Part shown: piece by piece, positions 9,552 to 18,497 of the stretch
Layout: each line of letters starts with the position of its first letter
How positions within the stretch are numbered: position 1 is the stretch's first letter
The notes under the pieces: model-generated
The model's input: the letters and a program-made list of their open reading frames with translations, nothing else
The model's database searches: none
What the model was told of the DNA's origin: nothing
Made by a program: the position numbers and the translations under genes
Assembly (NCBI GenBank): GCA_943914515.1
Contig: CALUCI010000001.1
Location: 1-64,000, forward strand
Reading direction: 5' to 3'
Length of the DNA: 64,000 nucleotides
Source: an uncultured Pseudomonas sp.
GTDB taxonomy: Bacteria; Pseudomonadota; Gammaproteobacteria; Pseudomonadales; Pseudomonadaceae

Positions 9552-9579
9552 GATGGTGGGGAGGACGCTCCCCGCCATC
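9552..9579 (+). terminator. Hairpin between gabD and the permease gene
   Basis: GATGGTGGGGA (9552-9562) pairs with TCCCCGCCATC (9569-9579), 11 bp with one G-U pair and a 6-nt loop. No T-run follows, so it may be an attenuator or RNA-stabilising stem that separates gabTD from the downstream permease rather than a full terminator. Confidence 0.5.
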
Positions 9580-9638
9580 CGCGTGCCGTTGTGATGCGTG
9601 ATATTCCCAATTACTACAAAAACAAAAGGTAAACGTAG

Positions 9639-11051
9639 ATGGACGCAACCCTGGCTGCCGACAAGTTGCAGCACGAAAACCATCTCAAGGCCGGGCTCAA
9701 GTCCCGCCATCTGACCATGATGTCCATTGCCGGCGTGATCGGCGGCTCGCTGTTCGTGGGCTCGGGCAGTGTGATTCACAGCGCCGGCCCGGCCGCCGTC
9801 CTGGCGTTCCTCACGGGCGGCATCCTGATGATGCTGATCATGCGCATGCTGGGGGAAATGGCCACGGCATCGCCGGATACCGGTTCCTTCTCGACCTACG
9901 CCGACCGTGCGATCGGGCGCTGGGCAGGCTTCACCATCGGCTGGCTGTACTGGGGCTACTGGGTCGCCCTGATGGCCTGGGAGGCCTATGTCGCCGGCAA
10001 GATCCTCAATGGCTGGTTTCCCTCGATCAGCATCAACGTGTTCGTGCTGGCCACCACGCTGCTGCTGATCAGCATCAACTTCTTCAACGTGAAGAACTAC
10101 GGCGAGTTCGAGTTCTGGTTCGCCCTGATCAAGGTGGTGGCGATTGTCTGCTTCCTGGTGGTGTGCTGCCTGGCGGTGGCCAATATCTGGACCGTCGGTG
10201 AGGTCAGCGGCATCAGCAACCTGACCGCGCACGGCTTCGTGCCCAACGGCATCGAGCCGGTGGTGGGGGCCATGCTCGGGGTGATGTTCGCCTTTCTCGG
10301 CGCGGAAATCGCCACCATTGCCGCGTCCGAATCGAAGAACCCTTCCGAGCAGATCATCAAGACCACCAAGTCGGTGGTGTGGCGGGTGGGGTTGTTCTAT
10401 GTCGGCTCGATCTTCCTGATCGTCTGCCTGGTGCCGTGGAACGACCCGATGCTCGGCCAGTCCGGCTACGGCTCGTATCGGCGCACCCTGGAGCTGCTGG
10501 GCGTGCCCGGTGCCGAGTTGCTGATGAACTTCGTCGTGCTCACCTCGGTCAGCAGTTGCCTGATCTCGGCGCACTACACCGCCTCGCGCATGCTGTTCTC
10601 CCTCGCCAGCCGCGGCGATGCGCCATCGTTCTTCAAACTGACCAAGCCCGGCACCGGGATCCCGGTGTACGCGATCATCGGCTCGTGCCTGGTGGCGATC
10701 GTGCTGGCGCTGATCAACTTCAGTGATGCCCTGCGGCCCAAGGATGTGCTGGATACGTTGATGCACATGACCGGCACCATCGCCTTGCTGGTGTACCTGG
10801 TGATCGCCTGCTCGCAGTTGAAAATGCGCCGCAAGCTGGACGCCGGCGGCCGTGAGATTCCGTTGAAGATGTGGCTGTTCCCGTGGCTGACCTGGGCGGT
10901 GATCGTGTTCATCGTGGCCTGTCTGGGCGCGATGTCGTTCATGCCGGACTACCAGGTGCTGGTGATTTCCACCGGTGGTGCGGGGTTGTGCCTGGCGCTG
11001 ATGGGGATGGTGCACCAGGCACGCTGTGCCCGGCGTGATCGCCGGGCGTGA
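9639..11051 (+). CDS. gabP: Amino acid permease, GABA permease type (APC superfamily, AAT family)
   Basis: 470 aa inner-membrane protein with about twelve hydrophobic segments. The N-terminal LKSRHLTMMSIAGVIGGSLF is the family signature preceding TM1; MLGEMATASPDTGSFSTYA and WLYWGYWVALMAWE follow as in GABA/aromatic amino acid permeases, and a conserved EFWFALIKVVAI segment marks TM6. It starts 104 bp after gabD on the same strand, with AAGGT upstream of the ATG. Context (gabT-gabD-permease) argues for GABA import by proton symport, but related substrates such as beta-alanine, proline or other omega-amino acids are possible. It ends 6 bp from the convergent lipoprotein gene, leaving no room for a terminator outside coding sequence. 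Confidence 0.83.
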   Translation: MDATLAADKLQHENHLKAGLKSRHLTMMSIAGVIGGSLFVGSGSVIHSAGPAAVLAFLTGGILMMLIMRMLGEMATASPDTGSFSTYADRAIGRWAGFTIGWLYWGYWVALMAWEAYVAGKILNGWFPSISINVFVLATTLLLISINFFNVKNYGEFEFWFALIKVVAIVCFLVVCCLAVANIWTVGEVSGISNLTAHGFVPNGIEPVVGAMLGVMFAFLGAEIATIAASESKNPSEQIIKTTKSVVWRVGLFYVGSIFLIVCLVPWNDPMLGQSGYGSYRRTLELLGVPGAELLMNFVVLTSVSSCLISAHYTASRMLFSLASRGDAPSFFKLTKPGTGIPVYAIIGSCLVAIVLALINFSDALRPKDVLDTLMHMTGTIALLVYLVIACSQLKMRRKLDAGGREIPLKMWLFPWLTWAVIVFIVACLGAMSFMPDYQVLVISTGGAGLCLALMGMVHQARCARRDRRA

Positions 11052-11057
11052 GGGGGC

Positions 11058-11522
11058 TCAGAACGAGATCTGCGCCGGTTGCGATACGCGCAGCACCGAC
11101 AGATCGCCGGTGATGCGCTTCCAGGCCAGGCGAATGGCTTCGATGCGCTCGGCGTTCTGCGGGGTGTCTTCGTGGAGTTTGACGATCACCTTGGTGGCCA
11201 GGCGCTCGGGCTGTTTGGCGCCCTGGTCACGCCATTGCCCGTAGGCGTCGTACACGCTGAAACCGGCCGGGAAGCGCGGGGTTACCTCGGTATCGAGAAA
11301 CGCCTGCCATTGTGCGGGGCTGATCACGTCCTGGGTGTTGCCTTCAATGCGGCCGATGGAGAAGTACAACTCGGTGCGCAGCCATTGCGCCTCGGCCGGG
11401 CGGCTCGGGTCGCCTTGCAGGGTCGAGGTGGACGGGTTCTTGGTGTGTACGGACGCTGGGGGAATGGTGGCACAGGCCGTCAGGGTGACGAGGACCGAGG
11501 CCAGCAGGATGCGTCGAAGCAT
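11058..11522 (-). CDS. DUF3574 family lipoprotein
   Basis: 154 aa. Lipoprotein signal peptide with lipobox L14-T-A-C17, so the mature protein is lipid-anchored from Cys17 and probably periplasm-facing. The rest fits the DUF3574 family: WLRTELYFSIGR, then ISPAQWQAFLDTEVTPRFP, GFSVYDAYGQW, and ATKVIVKLHEDTPQN with a final alpha-beta segment. The family is small and uncharacterised; an enzyme-like fold is sometimes suspected, but no activity can be assigned. It is convergent with the permease gene (6-bp gap) and separated from the TonB receptor gene by a REPIN. It is probably a single-gene unit transcribed from a promoter overlapping that REPIN region. Confidence 0.85.
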   Translation of the reverse strand: MLRRILLASVLVTLTACATIPPASVHTKNPSTSTLQGDPSRPAEAQWLRTELYFSIGRIEGNTQDVISPAQWQAFLDTEVTPRFPAGFSVYDAYGQWRDQGAKQPERLATKVIVKLHEDTPQNAERIEAIRLAWKRITGDLSVLRVSQPAQISF

Positions 11523-11555
11523 AGGGAATCCTTGTTTGAAGGTAACGCGGGTGTC

Positions 11556-11645
11556 CTGTGGGAGCCGGCTTGCCGGCGATGAAGTCAGCAGGGGGCAACC
11601 TCGCTGCCCGGTCGGACGCTATCGCTGGCAAGCCAGCTCCCACAG
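11556..11645. repeat. REPIN (two inverted REP copies)
   Basis: CTGTGGGAGCCGGCTTGCCG (from 11556, continuing GCGAT) faces ATCGCTGGCAAGCCAGCTCC (11621-11640, continuing CACAG) across a 40-bp spacer. Same REP type as at 24738; it lies between the DUF3574 and TonB receptor genes. Confidence 0.88.
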
Positions 11646-11674
11646 AGGCCATGGAGGGCGATCTCCTACGAGCA

Positions 11675-14059
11675 TCAGAAGCCGTAGGTCACCCGTGCGT
11701 AGTAGTAGGCGCCGTTGCTGCCCAGTGGCGACAGGACGTCATGCGGCAAGTTGCCGCCGTAGTTGATGTCGGCATTGGAACGCTCCGGATACTGGTCGGT
11801 GAGGTTGTTGGCGCCGAGGGTGACGTCGAAGGTCGGGGTGAATTTGTATTGCACTTCCGCGTCCAGTTGCCAGTCGGTGCCGTAGGTCTGCTGCGGCTGC
11901 GAATCACCGAAGTCGAACACCCGGGTGGTCTTGCCCTGGCGGGTCAGGCGGGTCAGCAGGCCCCAGTGTTCGCTGGTCCAGTTGGCCGACACGACGAAGC
12001 GGTCTTTCGGCGCGGCGTCGGTCAGGGTGTTGCGTTCCTCGACGCCCACCAGGGCATCGTTGCCAATCCCCAGGGCTGTCAGTTGCGCCGGGGTGCCCTT
12101 GGTCTTGACCACCTTGGTGTCGTTGTAGGTGTAGGCGCCGGTCAGGCCCAGTTGCCCTTCGAACAGCGGCTGGCGGTAGTTCAGCACCAGTTCCGCACCG
12201 TTGGTACGGGTGTCGGCGGCGTTGGTGAAGAAGTTGACGTCATGCACCCCGGACACGCCGAAGTTGTCTTCGATGTACTGCTCCAGCGCGTCGCTGCCGA
12301 TACGCTGGGACAGGGTGACGCGGTCCTTCACGGCGATGTGGAAGATGTCCAGCGAGGCGTCGAAGCTTTCGCTCAACTGGGCGGTGATACCCAGGCTGAA
12401 GTTCTTCGAGGTTTCCGGTTTCAGTTCCTGCGCACCAAGGGCCTGGGCAATCGGGTCATTGACCGACAGCACCTGGACGTCGGTCAGCACGCCACCTTCA
12501 CCAAAGTTGCTGGTGGTGTGCTGGAAGCCGACCTGCGCCAGCGACGGCGCGCGGAAGTTGTTCGACACCGCACCGCGCAAGGCCCATTGCTCGGTCAGGC
12601 GATAGCGCCCGCTGAGTTTGCCGGTCAGCTTGCTGCCGGCGTCGTCGTAACGCTCCCAGCGGGTGGCGGCGTCGATGAACAGGCGGTCGGTCAGGTCGCC
12701 GGAAATCTCGGCGTAGGTGCCGAACACGTTGCGTTTCAGGTCGGCCTCTTCATTGGGCCGCAGGCCGTTGGCGCCGTCGGCGCCGCTGCCGATGTACGAC
12801 TCCGGATCGCCCGCCGTGGTCAGGTAGTTCTCGTAGCGGTACTCGCTGCCCAGCGCCAGTACGAACGGACGGTTGGCGATGCGCAGCTCGCGGCTGAAAT
12901 CGAAGTTGGCGGTGGTCTGGCGCAGTTCGTATTCACCGGTGTCGAAACGGGTCGGCGAATCGGCGCCAAGGCTGACGTTCAGGGTGCGCCGCGAGGCCGA
13001 ATCGAAATGGTTGCGGCCATGGGTGATGCTGCTGTCGTAGTCCCAGTCTTCACCGATCAGGCCCTTGAAGCCGACGGTGGCCGAAAGGTCCTGGTTGGTG
13101 CCCAGCGACTGCGGCAGGTAACCGTTGGGATAGAACTGCGGCTGCTGGTAGGGGTAGCGGTAGAACTGGGCGCCGGTGGTGTGGCGCTCGTTGAAGGTGC
13201 CGAAGGAATACGCCTTGGCATCGCCCAGCGGCAGTTCGCTGTTGAACCACAGGTTGACGTCGCGGGCCGAGCCGTCGCCCTTGGCATAGTTGATCTGTTC
13301 GGGTCTTTCGTCGAAGGCATCGAAACCGGCACGGCTGGTGGGGTTGCGGTCCTTGTATTCGGCGCCGCCGCGAATGAAGCCGCCGTCTTCGCCCAGGCGG
13401 GTACCGATCTTCGCCGTGGTGATGGTGTTCTGGCCGTCGGTGGTGGTCTTGTCGATGGCGTCCTGGTGGGTGTGGTAGGCGCCATAGGTGGTGGTGACTT
13501 CGCCGCCTTCCGGGGCGTTGTCGAGGATGATGTTGATCACCCCGGCGATGGCGTCGGAACCGTATTGCGCGCCGGCGCCGTCACGCAGCACTTCGATGCG
13601 CTTGATGGCGCTGATCGGAATCGAGTTGAAGTCCACCGGTGCGGTGCCGCGGCCGGTTTTCGACGAGTCGCTGACCAGCGCCGAGGTGTGCCGGCGCTTG
13701 CCGTTGACCAGCACCAGCACCTGGTCGGGGCTCATGCCGCGCAACTGGGCGGCGCGCACATGGTCGGCGCCACCGGAGTTGGACTGACGCGGCATGCTGA
13801 ACGAGGGCAGCAGCGTCTGCAGGGCCTGGCCCAGTTCACCGTTGCTGGCACCTGTCGCTTTCAGGTCGGCTGCGGTCAGCACGTCCACCGGCACCGGCGA
13901 GTCCAGCACCGTGCGCGAACTGCCACGGGTGCCGGTTACCAGGACGGTATCCAGGCGTTTGGCTTCTTCCTGGTTCGCCGAAGTTTCTTCGGCCTGGACG
14001 TTCATTTGCGTCAGCGCGGAGACCACCGCGACAGCGAGTAGCGAAAATCGGTGATGCAT
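11675..14059 (-). CDS. TonB-dependent outer-membrane receptor
   Basis: 794 aa. Signal peptide 1-23 (cleavage near NVQA), then a TonB-box-like region (LDTVLVTGTRGSS), a plug domain (VPVDVLTAADLK, LQTLLPSFS, LRGMSPDQVLVLVNGKRRH, IKRIEVLRDGAGAQYGSDAIAG) and a 22-strand barrel ending in aromatic Phe (ARVTYGF). The plug sequence NGKRRHTSA with GAGAQYGSDAIAGVINI is the Oar/CirA-like 'non-siderophore' type that often serves organic substrates. It is encoded next to an ABC importer on the same strand and opposite a sulfur-acquisition operon, so an organosulfur or sulfated ligand is a reasonable inference, not shown by the sequence. A 429-bp spacer upstream holds its promoter. Confidence 0.88.
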   Translation of the reverse strand: MHHRFSLLAVAVVSALTQMNVQAEETSANQEEAKRLDTVLVTGTRGSSRTVLDSPVPVDVLTAADLKATGASNGELGQALQTLLPSFSMPRQSNSGGADHVRAAQLRGMSPDQVLVLVNGKRRHTSALVSDSSKTGRGTAPVDFNSIPISAIKRIEVLRDGAGAQYGSDAIAGVINIILDNAPEGGEVTTTYGAYHTHQDAIDKTTTDGQNTITTAKIGTRLGEDGGFIRGGAEYKDRNPTSRAGFDAFDERPEQINYAKGDGSARDVNLWFNSELPLGDAKAYSFGTFNERHTTGAQFYRYPYQQPQFYPNGYLPQSLGTNQDLSATVGFKGLIGEDWDYDSSITHGRNHFDSASRRTLNVSLGADSPTRFDTGEYELRQTTANFDFSRELRIANRPFVLALGSEYRYENYLTTAGDPESYIGSGADGANGLRPNEEADLKRNVFGTYAEISGDLTDRLFIDAATRWERYDDAGSKLTGKLSGRYRLTEQWALRGAVSNNFRAPSLAQVGFQHTTSNFGEGGVLTDVQVLSVNDPIAQALGAQELKPETSKNFSLGITAQLSESFDASLDIFHIAVKDRVTLSQRIGSDALEQYIEDNFGVSGVHDVNFFTNAADTRTNGAELVLNYRQPLFEGQLGLTGAYTYNDTKVVKTKGTPAQLTALGIGNDALVGVEERNTLTDAAPKDRFVVSANWTSEHWGLLTRLTRQGKTTRVFDFGDSQPQQTYGTDWQLDAEVQYKFTPTFDVTLGANNLTDQYPERSNADINYGGNLPHDVLSPLGSNGAYYYARVTYGF

Positions 14060-14488
14060 GGAACAGCTCCTTGAATAGATGCGAGTAACGTAACGGGGCG
14101 AAAGTGCTCGTGGTCGAAGCCCGTACGTTGTTCTGCTCTATGTATTTTTAATGGGTGAAGTTGCAGCGTTTAGTAGTTGGCAGTAATGCGCTGAGCCCGG
14201 GTGCACGCCCTCTGGGCTGCGGGTTTGTAGCGCACAAGGCGTTACGGTTTTAACGTTAACCAACTTGCGTGCAAACTCAAAATAACGATTTACAAACTAT
14301 TTAGAACTTGCAGTAAGCGAAGTTTGTGGTTCAACAGTTACTGTCTGGCAGGCAACATTTGTGTCAGCATCGCAACAGTTGATTAAACTTGTATAAGTTG
14401 TTTTTTCAGGCGCAGAACTGCACTGCCAGACGTCTGGCAGTGCATGTTGTTAGTTGGGTCAAGTTGTAACGGAAGTACTGCGGGCGAA
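14060..14488. other. 429-bp spacer with a perfect 26-bp palindrome
   Basis: No coding potential seen. The left end carries the leader of the receptor gene (GGAGCTGTTCC on the minus strand before its ATG). The middle is AT-rich (14265-14410). At 14419-14444 the 13-base arm TGCACTGCCAGAC is followed at once by its exact reverse complement with no loop. It lies 45 bp past the stop of the minus-strand binding-protein gene, so it can act as that operon's terminator, or as a protein-binding dyad for the receptor gene. Confidence 0.6.
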
Positions 14489-15544
14489 TCAGTTGTCCCG
14501 GGGAATCCACGAGGGATTGGCGATGCTGGCGGCATCGCCGAACGCCGGCAGTTTTTTCGCCAGGTCGCGCACGTTCTTCACATCCAGGTCCAGCAGTTGC
14601 TGGCGGGTAATCAGCGTCGGCGGCACCAGCAGGCGCTGTCCGGGGTTTTCGCCGGCAATCAGCATCGCCAGGCTGCGTACGCTGATGGCTCCGGCCACCT
14701 GCGGGTTGACCGCGGCGGTGGCGACCCAGGCGCTGCCGGGCTCCTTCATGATCTGGATGTCGGCGGTAGAGATATCGGCACTGTAGATCTTCACCTGCGA
14801 ACCCAGTCCTGCCTCGTCGACGGCGATCTTCGCGCCTTTGGCGAACTCGTCGAACGGCGCGAAGATCACGCTGATATCCGGGTTGGCGCGCAGCACGGCG
14901 CTGGCCTGGTCGGCCACCGAGTTGGCGATGGGCGCATTGAGCGTGCCGAAGCGGGCTTTTTCGATCACGCCGGGGTTGGCCTCGCGCACCTGGCGCCAGA
15001 TTTCGTCGCGCCGCTCCATCGGGGTGAAACCGCTGATGTAGACATAGCCGGCCTCGAAGGCGTTGCCGTTGTCTGCCAGGGCCTTGTCCAGCGCCAGCCG
15101 TGCCAGGGCGTGGTGGTCCTGCTCGATCTGGGTCACCTTGGGGTTGTTCAGGTCGACGTCGAACGCCACCACCTTGATGCCTTTGGCAATCGCTTTGTCG
15201 ACCGAGTCCTTGAGTGTTTCGGCCAGCCCCAGTTGCACGATGATCCCGTCGACGCCGAGGTCGATGGCCTGTTCGATCATCTGCCGCTGGCTGGAGGCCT
15301 GCTGCCGGGCGTCGAATACCCGCAGGTTGGCGCCCAGGGCGGCGGCCTGCTTCTCCACGCCTTGCAGGTATGCCTCGGGGAAGTCTCCGGAAAACAGATA
15401 ACCGACCAGGGCGATCTGCACCGTGCCTTTGTCGAACGGCGCCGGGGCACCCGGCAACGGTGCCGCCTGGGCCTGGCAGGCGAGGCCGGTGAGCAGCGCC
15501 GCGGCCAGGCAGTTTCGAACAGCGTGTTTGAGGAAAGCGTGCAT
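14489..15544 (-). CDS. Periplasmic sugar-type (RbsB-like) ABC substrate-binding protein
   Basis: 351 aa. The start is the ATG at 15544, with AAGGAA just upstream and a clear signal peptide (residues 1-27, cleavage after QAQA); a much longer open frame upstream is only the shadow of the permease gene. The mature protein is a type I periplasmic binding protein: VQIALVGYLFSGDFPEAYLQ, GVDGIIVQLGLAETL, VVAFDVDLNNPKVTQIEQD, YVYISGFTPMERRDEI, ISVIFAPFDEFAKGAKIAV. Family members bind sugars, autoinducer-2, or other polar compounds. It is the last gene of a minus-strand operon ATPase-permease-binding protein and next to a TonB receptor gene. The divergent sulfur operon suggests the ligand is an organosulfur compound rather than a plain sugar, which is inference. 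Confidence 0.88.
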   Translation of the reverse strand: MHAFLKHAVRNCLAAALLTGLACQAQAAPLPGAPAPFDKGTVQIALVGYLFSGDFPEAYLQGVEKQAAALGANLRVFDARQQASSQRQMIEQAIDLGVDGIIVQLGLAETLKDSVDKAIAKGIKVVAFDVDLNNPKVTQIEQDHHALARLALDKALADNGNAFEAGYVYISGFTPMERRDEIWRQVREANPGVIEKARFGTLNAPIANSVADQASAVLRANPDISVIFAPFDEFAKGAKIAVDEAGLGSQVKIYSADISTADIQIMKEPGSAWVATAAVNPQVAGAISVRSLAMLIAGENPGQRLLVPPTLITRQQLLDLDVKNVRDLAKKLPAFGDAASIANPSWIPRDN

Positions 15545-15576
15545 ACAGGTTCCTTGCGAGTCGATGAAGTCCGGGG

Positions 15577-16602
15577 TCAGCGCGTGCGCTGGGCGAGGCC
15601 GAAGGTGAACATCAGGGCCAGTACCAGGACCAATCCCTTGACGAAATCCTGCGCGTAATACGGTGCGTTGAGCATGGTCAGGCCGTTGAGCAGGGTGGCG
15701 ACCAGCAAGGCGCCGACCAGCGTGCCGAAGGCATTCGGTTTCTTCGCACCGAGCACGGCGAAACCGATCAGTGCCGCGCCCAACGCATCGAGCACCAGGC
15801 CATTGCCGGAACTGACATCGCCGCGGCCGAGGCGGGCGGCCAGCAGCAGTCCACCGGCAGAGGCCAGCACCGCCGACAACACATAGGCCAGCAGCTTGTA
15901 ACGCTGCACCGGCGCCCCGGCCAGGCGTGCCGCCTGTTCGTTGCCGCCGATGGCGTAGAACAGCCGGCCAATGCGCGTGCGTTCGAGAAACAGCCATACC
16001 GCCAGCGCCACCACCGTGGTGATCAGCACCGGGATCGGCACCGTGTCCCACAGCCGCGCGCGGCCCATGGCGAGAAACGCCGCACTGAACACGCCTTCGG
16101 TTTCCCGGCCGTTGGGCAGGGTCATGCCGACCGCGATGGAGCGCCCGCCGGTGGGAATCAACTGCACACCGATCACCAGGAACATGCTGCCCAGCGTCGC
16201 CAGGATGTCCGGGATGCGCATCCTGACGATCAGCCAGCCATTGAGCAGCCCCACCAGGGCGCCGCCCATGAGGCTGATGACGATGGCGGCGAAGGCGTTC
16301 CACTCCAGCACCACCATCACGTAGCTGGCGATCATCAGGCTCATGGCGGCCACCGCGCCGATGGACAGATCGAGGCCGCCGACGGCCATGGTCAGGGTCA
16401 CGCCCAGCGCCAGCAGGGCGACGATCGACACCGACTGCAGGATGATGAACAGGTTGTTGACCCGCACGAAGGCCGGTTCGGCCACGCTGAAGACGATCAC
16501 GATGGCGACCAGCACCAACAGCAAGCCATAGCGGATCAGCGCGTCCAGCCAGCGCCGGGATGGCACTGCGGTGACGGTCAACGGGGAAATCAGATCAGGC
16601 AC
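15577..16602 (-). CDS. ABC transporter permease, RbsC/AraH-like (BPD_transp_2 family)
   Basis: 341 aa, about ten transmembrane helices. It has the family marks ALGVTLTMAVGGLDLSIGAV, MGGALVGLLNGWLIVR, IPDILATLGSMFLVIGVQLI, TRIGRLFYAIGGNEQAARLAG (cytoplasmic loop that contacts the ATPase) and a C-terminal GALLVATLLNGLTML. It forms the membrane channel of the importer together with the ATPase encoded upstream (8-bp overlap) and the binding protein encoded 32 bp downstream. The single permease gene implies a homodimer. Substrate specificity is not apparent from the sequence; see the binding-protein entry. Confidence 0.9.
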   Translation of the reverse strand: MPDLISPLTVTAVPSRRWLDALIRYGLLLVLVAIVIVFSVAEPAFVRVNNLFIILQSVSIVALLALGVTLTMAVGGLDLSIGAVAAMSLMIASYVMVVLEWNAFAAIVISLMGGALVGLLNGWLIVRMRIPDILATLGSMFLVIGVQLIPTGGRSIAVGMTLPNGRETEGVFSAAFLAMGRARLWDTVPIPVLITTVVALAVWLFLERTRIGRLFYAIGGNEQAARLAGAPVQRYKLLAYVLSAVLASAGGLLLAARLGRGDVSSGNGLVLDALGAALIGFAVLGAKKPNAFGTLVGALLVATLLNGLTMLNAPYYAQDFVKGLVLVLALMFTFGLAQRTR

Positions 16603-18160
16603 TCGCTGTACTCCTTGGCGATGTACTCGGTGGAAAAACCGCTGGTGCAGGCGCTTCGCTGCGGGTCAGTTCGGCGACCAGCGCCGCGCGGCTCAGGCCG
16701 GCGCGGGGGAATTGCGCGACCACGGCAAAATTGCGCACCACCAGAATGTGGTCGGCGATATCCAGCGCCTCATCGATGTCGGCGCAGATCACCAGGGTGG
16801 CCCGGCCGTCGGCGCTGTCGCGCAGCAACTGGCCGATTTCACGGCGGGCGCGGACGTCGACGCCCTGGAACGGCTCATCGAGCATCAATACCCGGGCGTC
16901 GCCCAGCAGCCAGCGGCCGATGACCACCTTCTGCTGGTTGCCGCCCGACAGCGCGTCCATCGACTGCTCGATACCGGCAGTCTTGATGCCCAGCGCGGCA
17001 ACCTGCTGTTCGACGCAGGCCGCTTCGCGACGGGCATTGATGAAGCCGCCGCGGGTGAAGCGCTGGAGAAACGGCAGGGTCAGGGTCTTGCGCAGGGAAA
17101 AATCCGGCACCAGCGAGCAGCTCGCGCGATCTTCGGCGGCGTAGAACACCCCGGCGCGGATCGCCTCGCGCGGTGACTCGGGCCACCAGTTGGCGCCGTC
17201 CAGTTGCAGGGTTCCGCTCGCCGGGCGGCGCAGGCCGAAGAGGATTTCGGCGATCTCGCTTTTGCCGGCACCCAACAGGCCGGTGATCGCCACCACTTGA
17301 TGCTCGTGCAGGGTCAGGTCGAAGGCCGGCGTATGCGCGGCAATCCGGGCATCGCGCAGGCTCAGCACCGCGCGCCCCGGCGCACGGGGGACGAAGGGCC
17401 GGGTTTCGATGGCTTCGCCAAGCATGGCCTGGAGCGCCTCGGACAGTTGTCCGGCAGCGAACTCGCCCACCTGCCGGCCGTCGCGCAGCACCACCAGGCG
17501 CTGGGCAACCCGTTGCAGATCGGACAAGCGATGGGAAATGTAGAGAATCGCCACGCCACGTTCGCGCAGGGTGTCGATCAGGGCGAACAGGCGTTGCGCT
17601 TCGGCGTCCGACAGCGCTGCAGTGGGCTCGTCGAGGATCAGCAGGCGTGGCTGCAACGCCAGCGCCCTGGCCAGGATCACCAGTTGCTGTTCGGCCTGGC
17701 CAAGGCGTTCGATCGGCTCATGCAGAGGCAGGTCCAGACCCAGGCCGGCGGCGATGGCCGCCGCGCGCTCGAACAGGCACTTGCGGTTGACCCACAGCCC
17801 TGCGCCCGGCAGGCACAGCTCGTCGAGCATCAGGTTTTCGCCAACGCTCAGGCCCGGCGCAATGCCGTCACTGACGTGCTGGTGCACGGCGACGATGCCG
17901 ACCCGGCGCGCCGCCAGCGGCGAAACAAAACGCTGCAGTTCGCCTTGCACCCGCAACTCGCCCTCGTCGTGGCTCTGGCTGCCGGCGAGGATCTTGACCA
18001 GGGTCGACTTGCCGGCGCCATTGGCGCCGAGCAATGCGACAACTTCACCAGGGAATATCTGCAAGTCCACCTGATCGAGTGCGCGATGTGCAGCAAAAGT
18101 CTTGCTGAGGCCGCGTATCCGGACAAGAGGCTCGGATAGCGCAGTCGGCGGAAGTTTCAT
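16595..18160 (-). CDS. Sugar-type ABC transporter ATP-binding protein (RbsA-like, two NBDs)
   Basis: 521 aa with two fused nucleotide-binding domains, as in RbsA/MglA. NBD1 has Walker A GANGAGKST (residues 45-53), a signature region diverged to LGQAEQQ, and LLILDEPTAALSD. NBD2 has GLLGAGKSE in place of a full Walker A (usual for the family's second domain), the signature LSGGNQQKVVIGRWLL and VLMLDEPFQGVDV. It is the first gene of the minus-strand importer operon; the next gene overlaps it by 8 bp. In NBD1 the signature motif LSxGQ is replaced by LGQAEQQ, which is mildly unusual though tolerated in this family. The upstream 658-bp spacer is shared with the divergent sulfur operon. Confidence 0.9.
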   Translation of the reverse strand: MKLPPTALSEPLVRIRGLSKTFAAHRALDQVDLQIFPGEVVALLGANGAGKSTLVKILAGSQSHDEGELRVQGELQRFVSPLAARRVGIVAVHQHVSDGIAPGLSVGENLMLDELCLPGAGLWVNRKCLFERAAAIAAGLGLDLPLHEPIERLGQAEQQLVILARALALQPRLLILDEPTAALSDAEAQRLFALIDTLRERGVAILYISHRLSDLQRVAQRLVVLRDGRQVGEFAAGQLSEALQAMLGEAIETRPFVPRAPGRAVLSLRDARIAAHTPAFDLTLHEHQVVAITGLLGAGKSEIAEILFGLRRPASGTLQLDGANWWPESPREAIRAGVFYAAEDRASCSLVPDFSLRKTLTLPFLQRFTRGGFINARREAACVEQQVAALGIKTAGIEQSMDALSGGNQQKVVIGRWLLGDARVLMLDEPFQGVDVRARREIGQLLRDSADGRATLVICADIDEALDIADHILVVRNFAVVAQFPRAGLSRAALVAELTRSEAPAPAVFPPSTSPRSTASA

Positions 18161-18309
18161 GGTGTAGATCCCGGATAAACCGGCACGGAATTAACGGTGC
18201 GGGTAGAAGTTGGCCCGGGGATTAAATTCACTAATACAACTAAAATCAAATAGCCTGATCGAATAGAAAATGTTTTTTGGTTATAAGCGGTAAAACGGTT
18301 CCGCTAAAC

Positions 18310-18355
18310 TGTTGGTGCCGCAACACCTGGACGACAAAGTGTTGTCGTGGCGACA
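18310..18355. promoter_or_regulatory. Cluster of dyads, candidate enhancer-binding (UAS) sites for a sigma-54 activator
   Basis: Three dyads lie within 46 bp: TGTTG-N6-CAACA (18310-18325), ACGACAAAGTGTTGTCGT (18331-18348, 7-bp arms), and TGTCG-TGG-CGACA (18343-18355). They sit about 130-170 bp upstream of the sigma-54 promoter at 18482, the usual distance for enhancer-binding proteins. In pseudomonads SfnR activates sulfur-scavenging genes in this manner; assignment to SfnR is inference. Confidence 0.5.
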
Positions 18356-18481
18356 CGCATCGTGAAGATGTAAAGCCTTGAATTTGAGCCTTTTTTGCTG
18401 TGTTGGAAGGCCTGATTCTGCCTGTTTCGACGGGTTGCGGCTGTTGTTCAATGCACACTTGAAATACCGCTGCGAACGTCA

Positions 18482-18497
18482 TGGCATGTTGATTGCA
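18482..18497 (+). promoter_or_regulatory. Sigma-54 promoter of the sulfur-acquisition operon
   Basis: TGGCATGTTGATTGCA fits the -24/-12 consensus TGGCAc-N5-TTGCa with GG and GC exactly 10 bases apart. It points to the SfnB-like gene at 18819, leaving a leader of about 310 bp. The rest of the 658-bp spacer (18161-18818) shows no gene: an AT-rich part (18220-18300), the dyads at 18310-18355, and an apparently untranslated leader (18510-18818). Confidence 0.7.

Noticed and set aside
11558..14041. Plus-strand open frame of 827 codons opposite the TonB receptor
   Set aside because: No recognisable domain, and the minus-strand frame has signal peptide, plug and barrel of a receptor.
15545..16303. 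N-terminal extension of the periplasmic binding protein
   Set aside because: The extension covers the permease gene in another frame; the ATG at 15544 has a ribosome-binding site and a signal peptide right after it.
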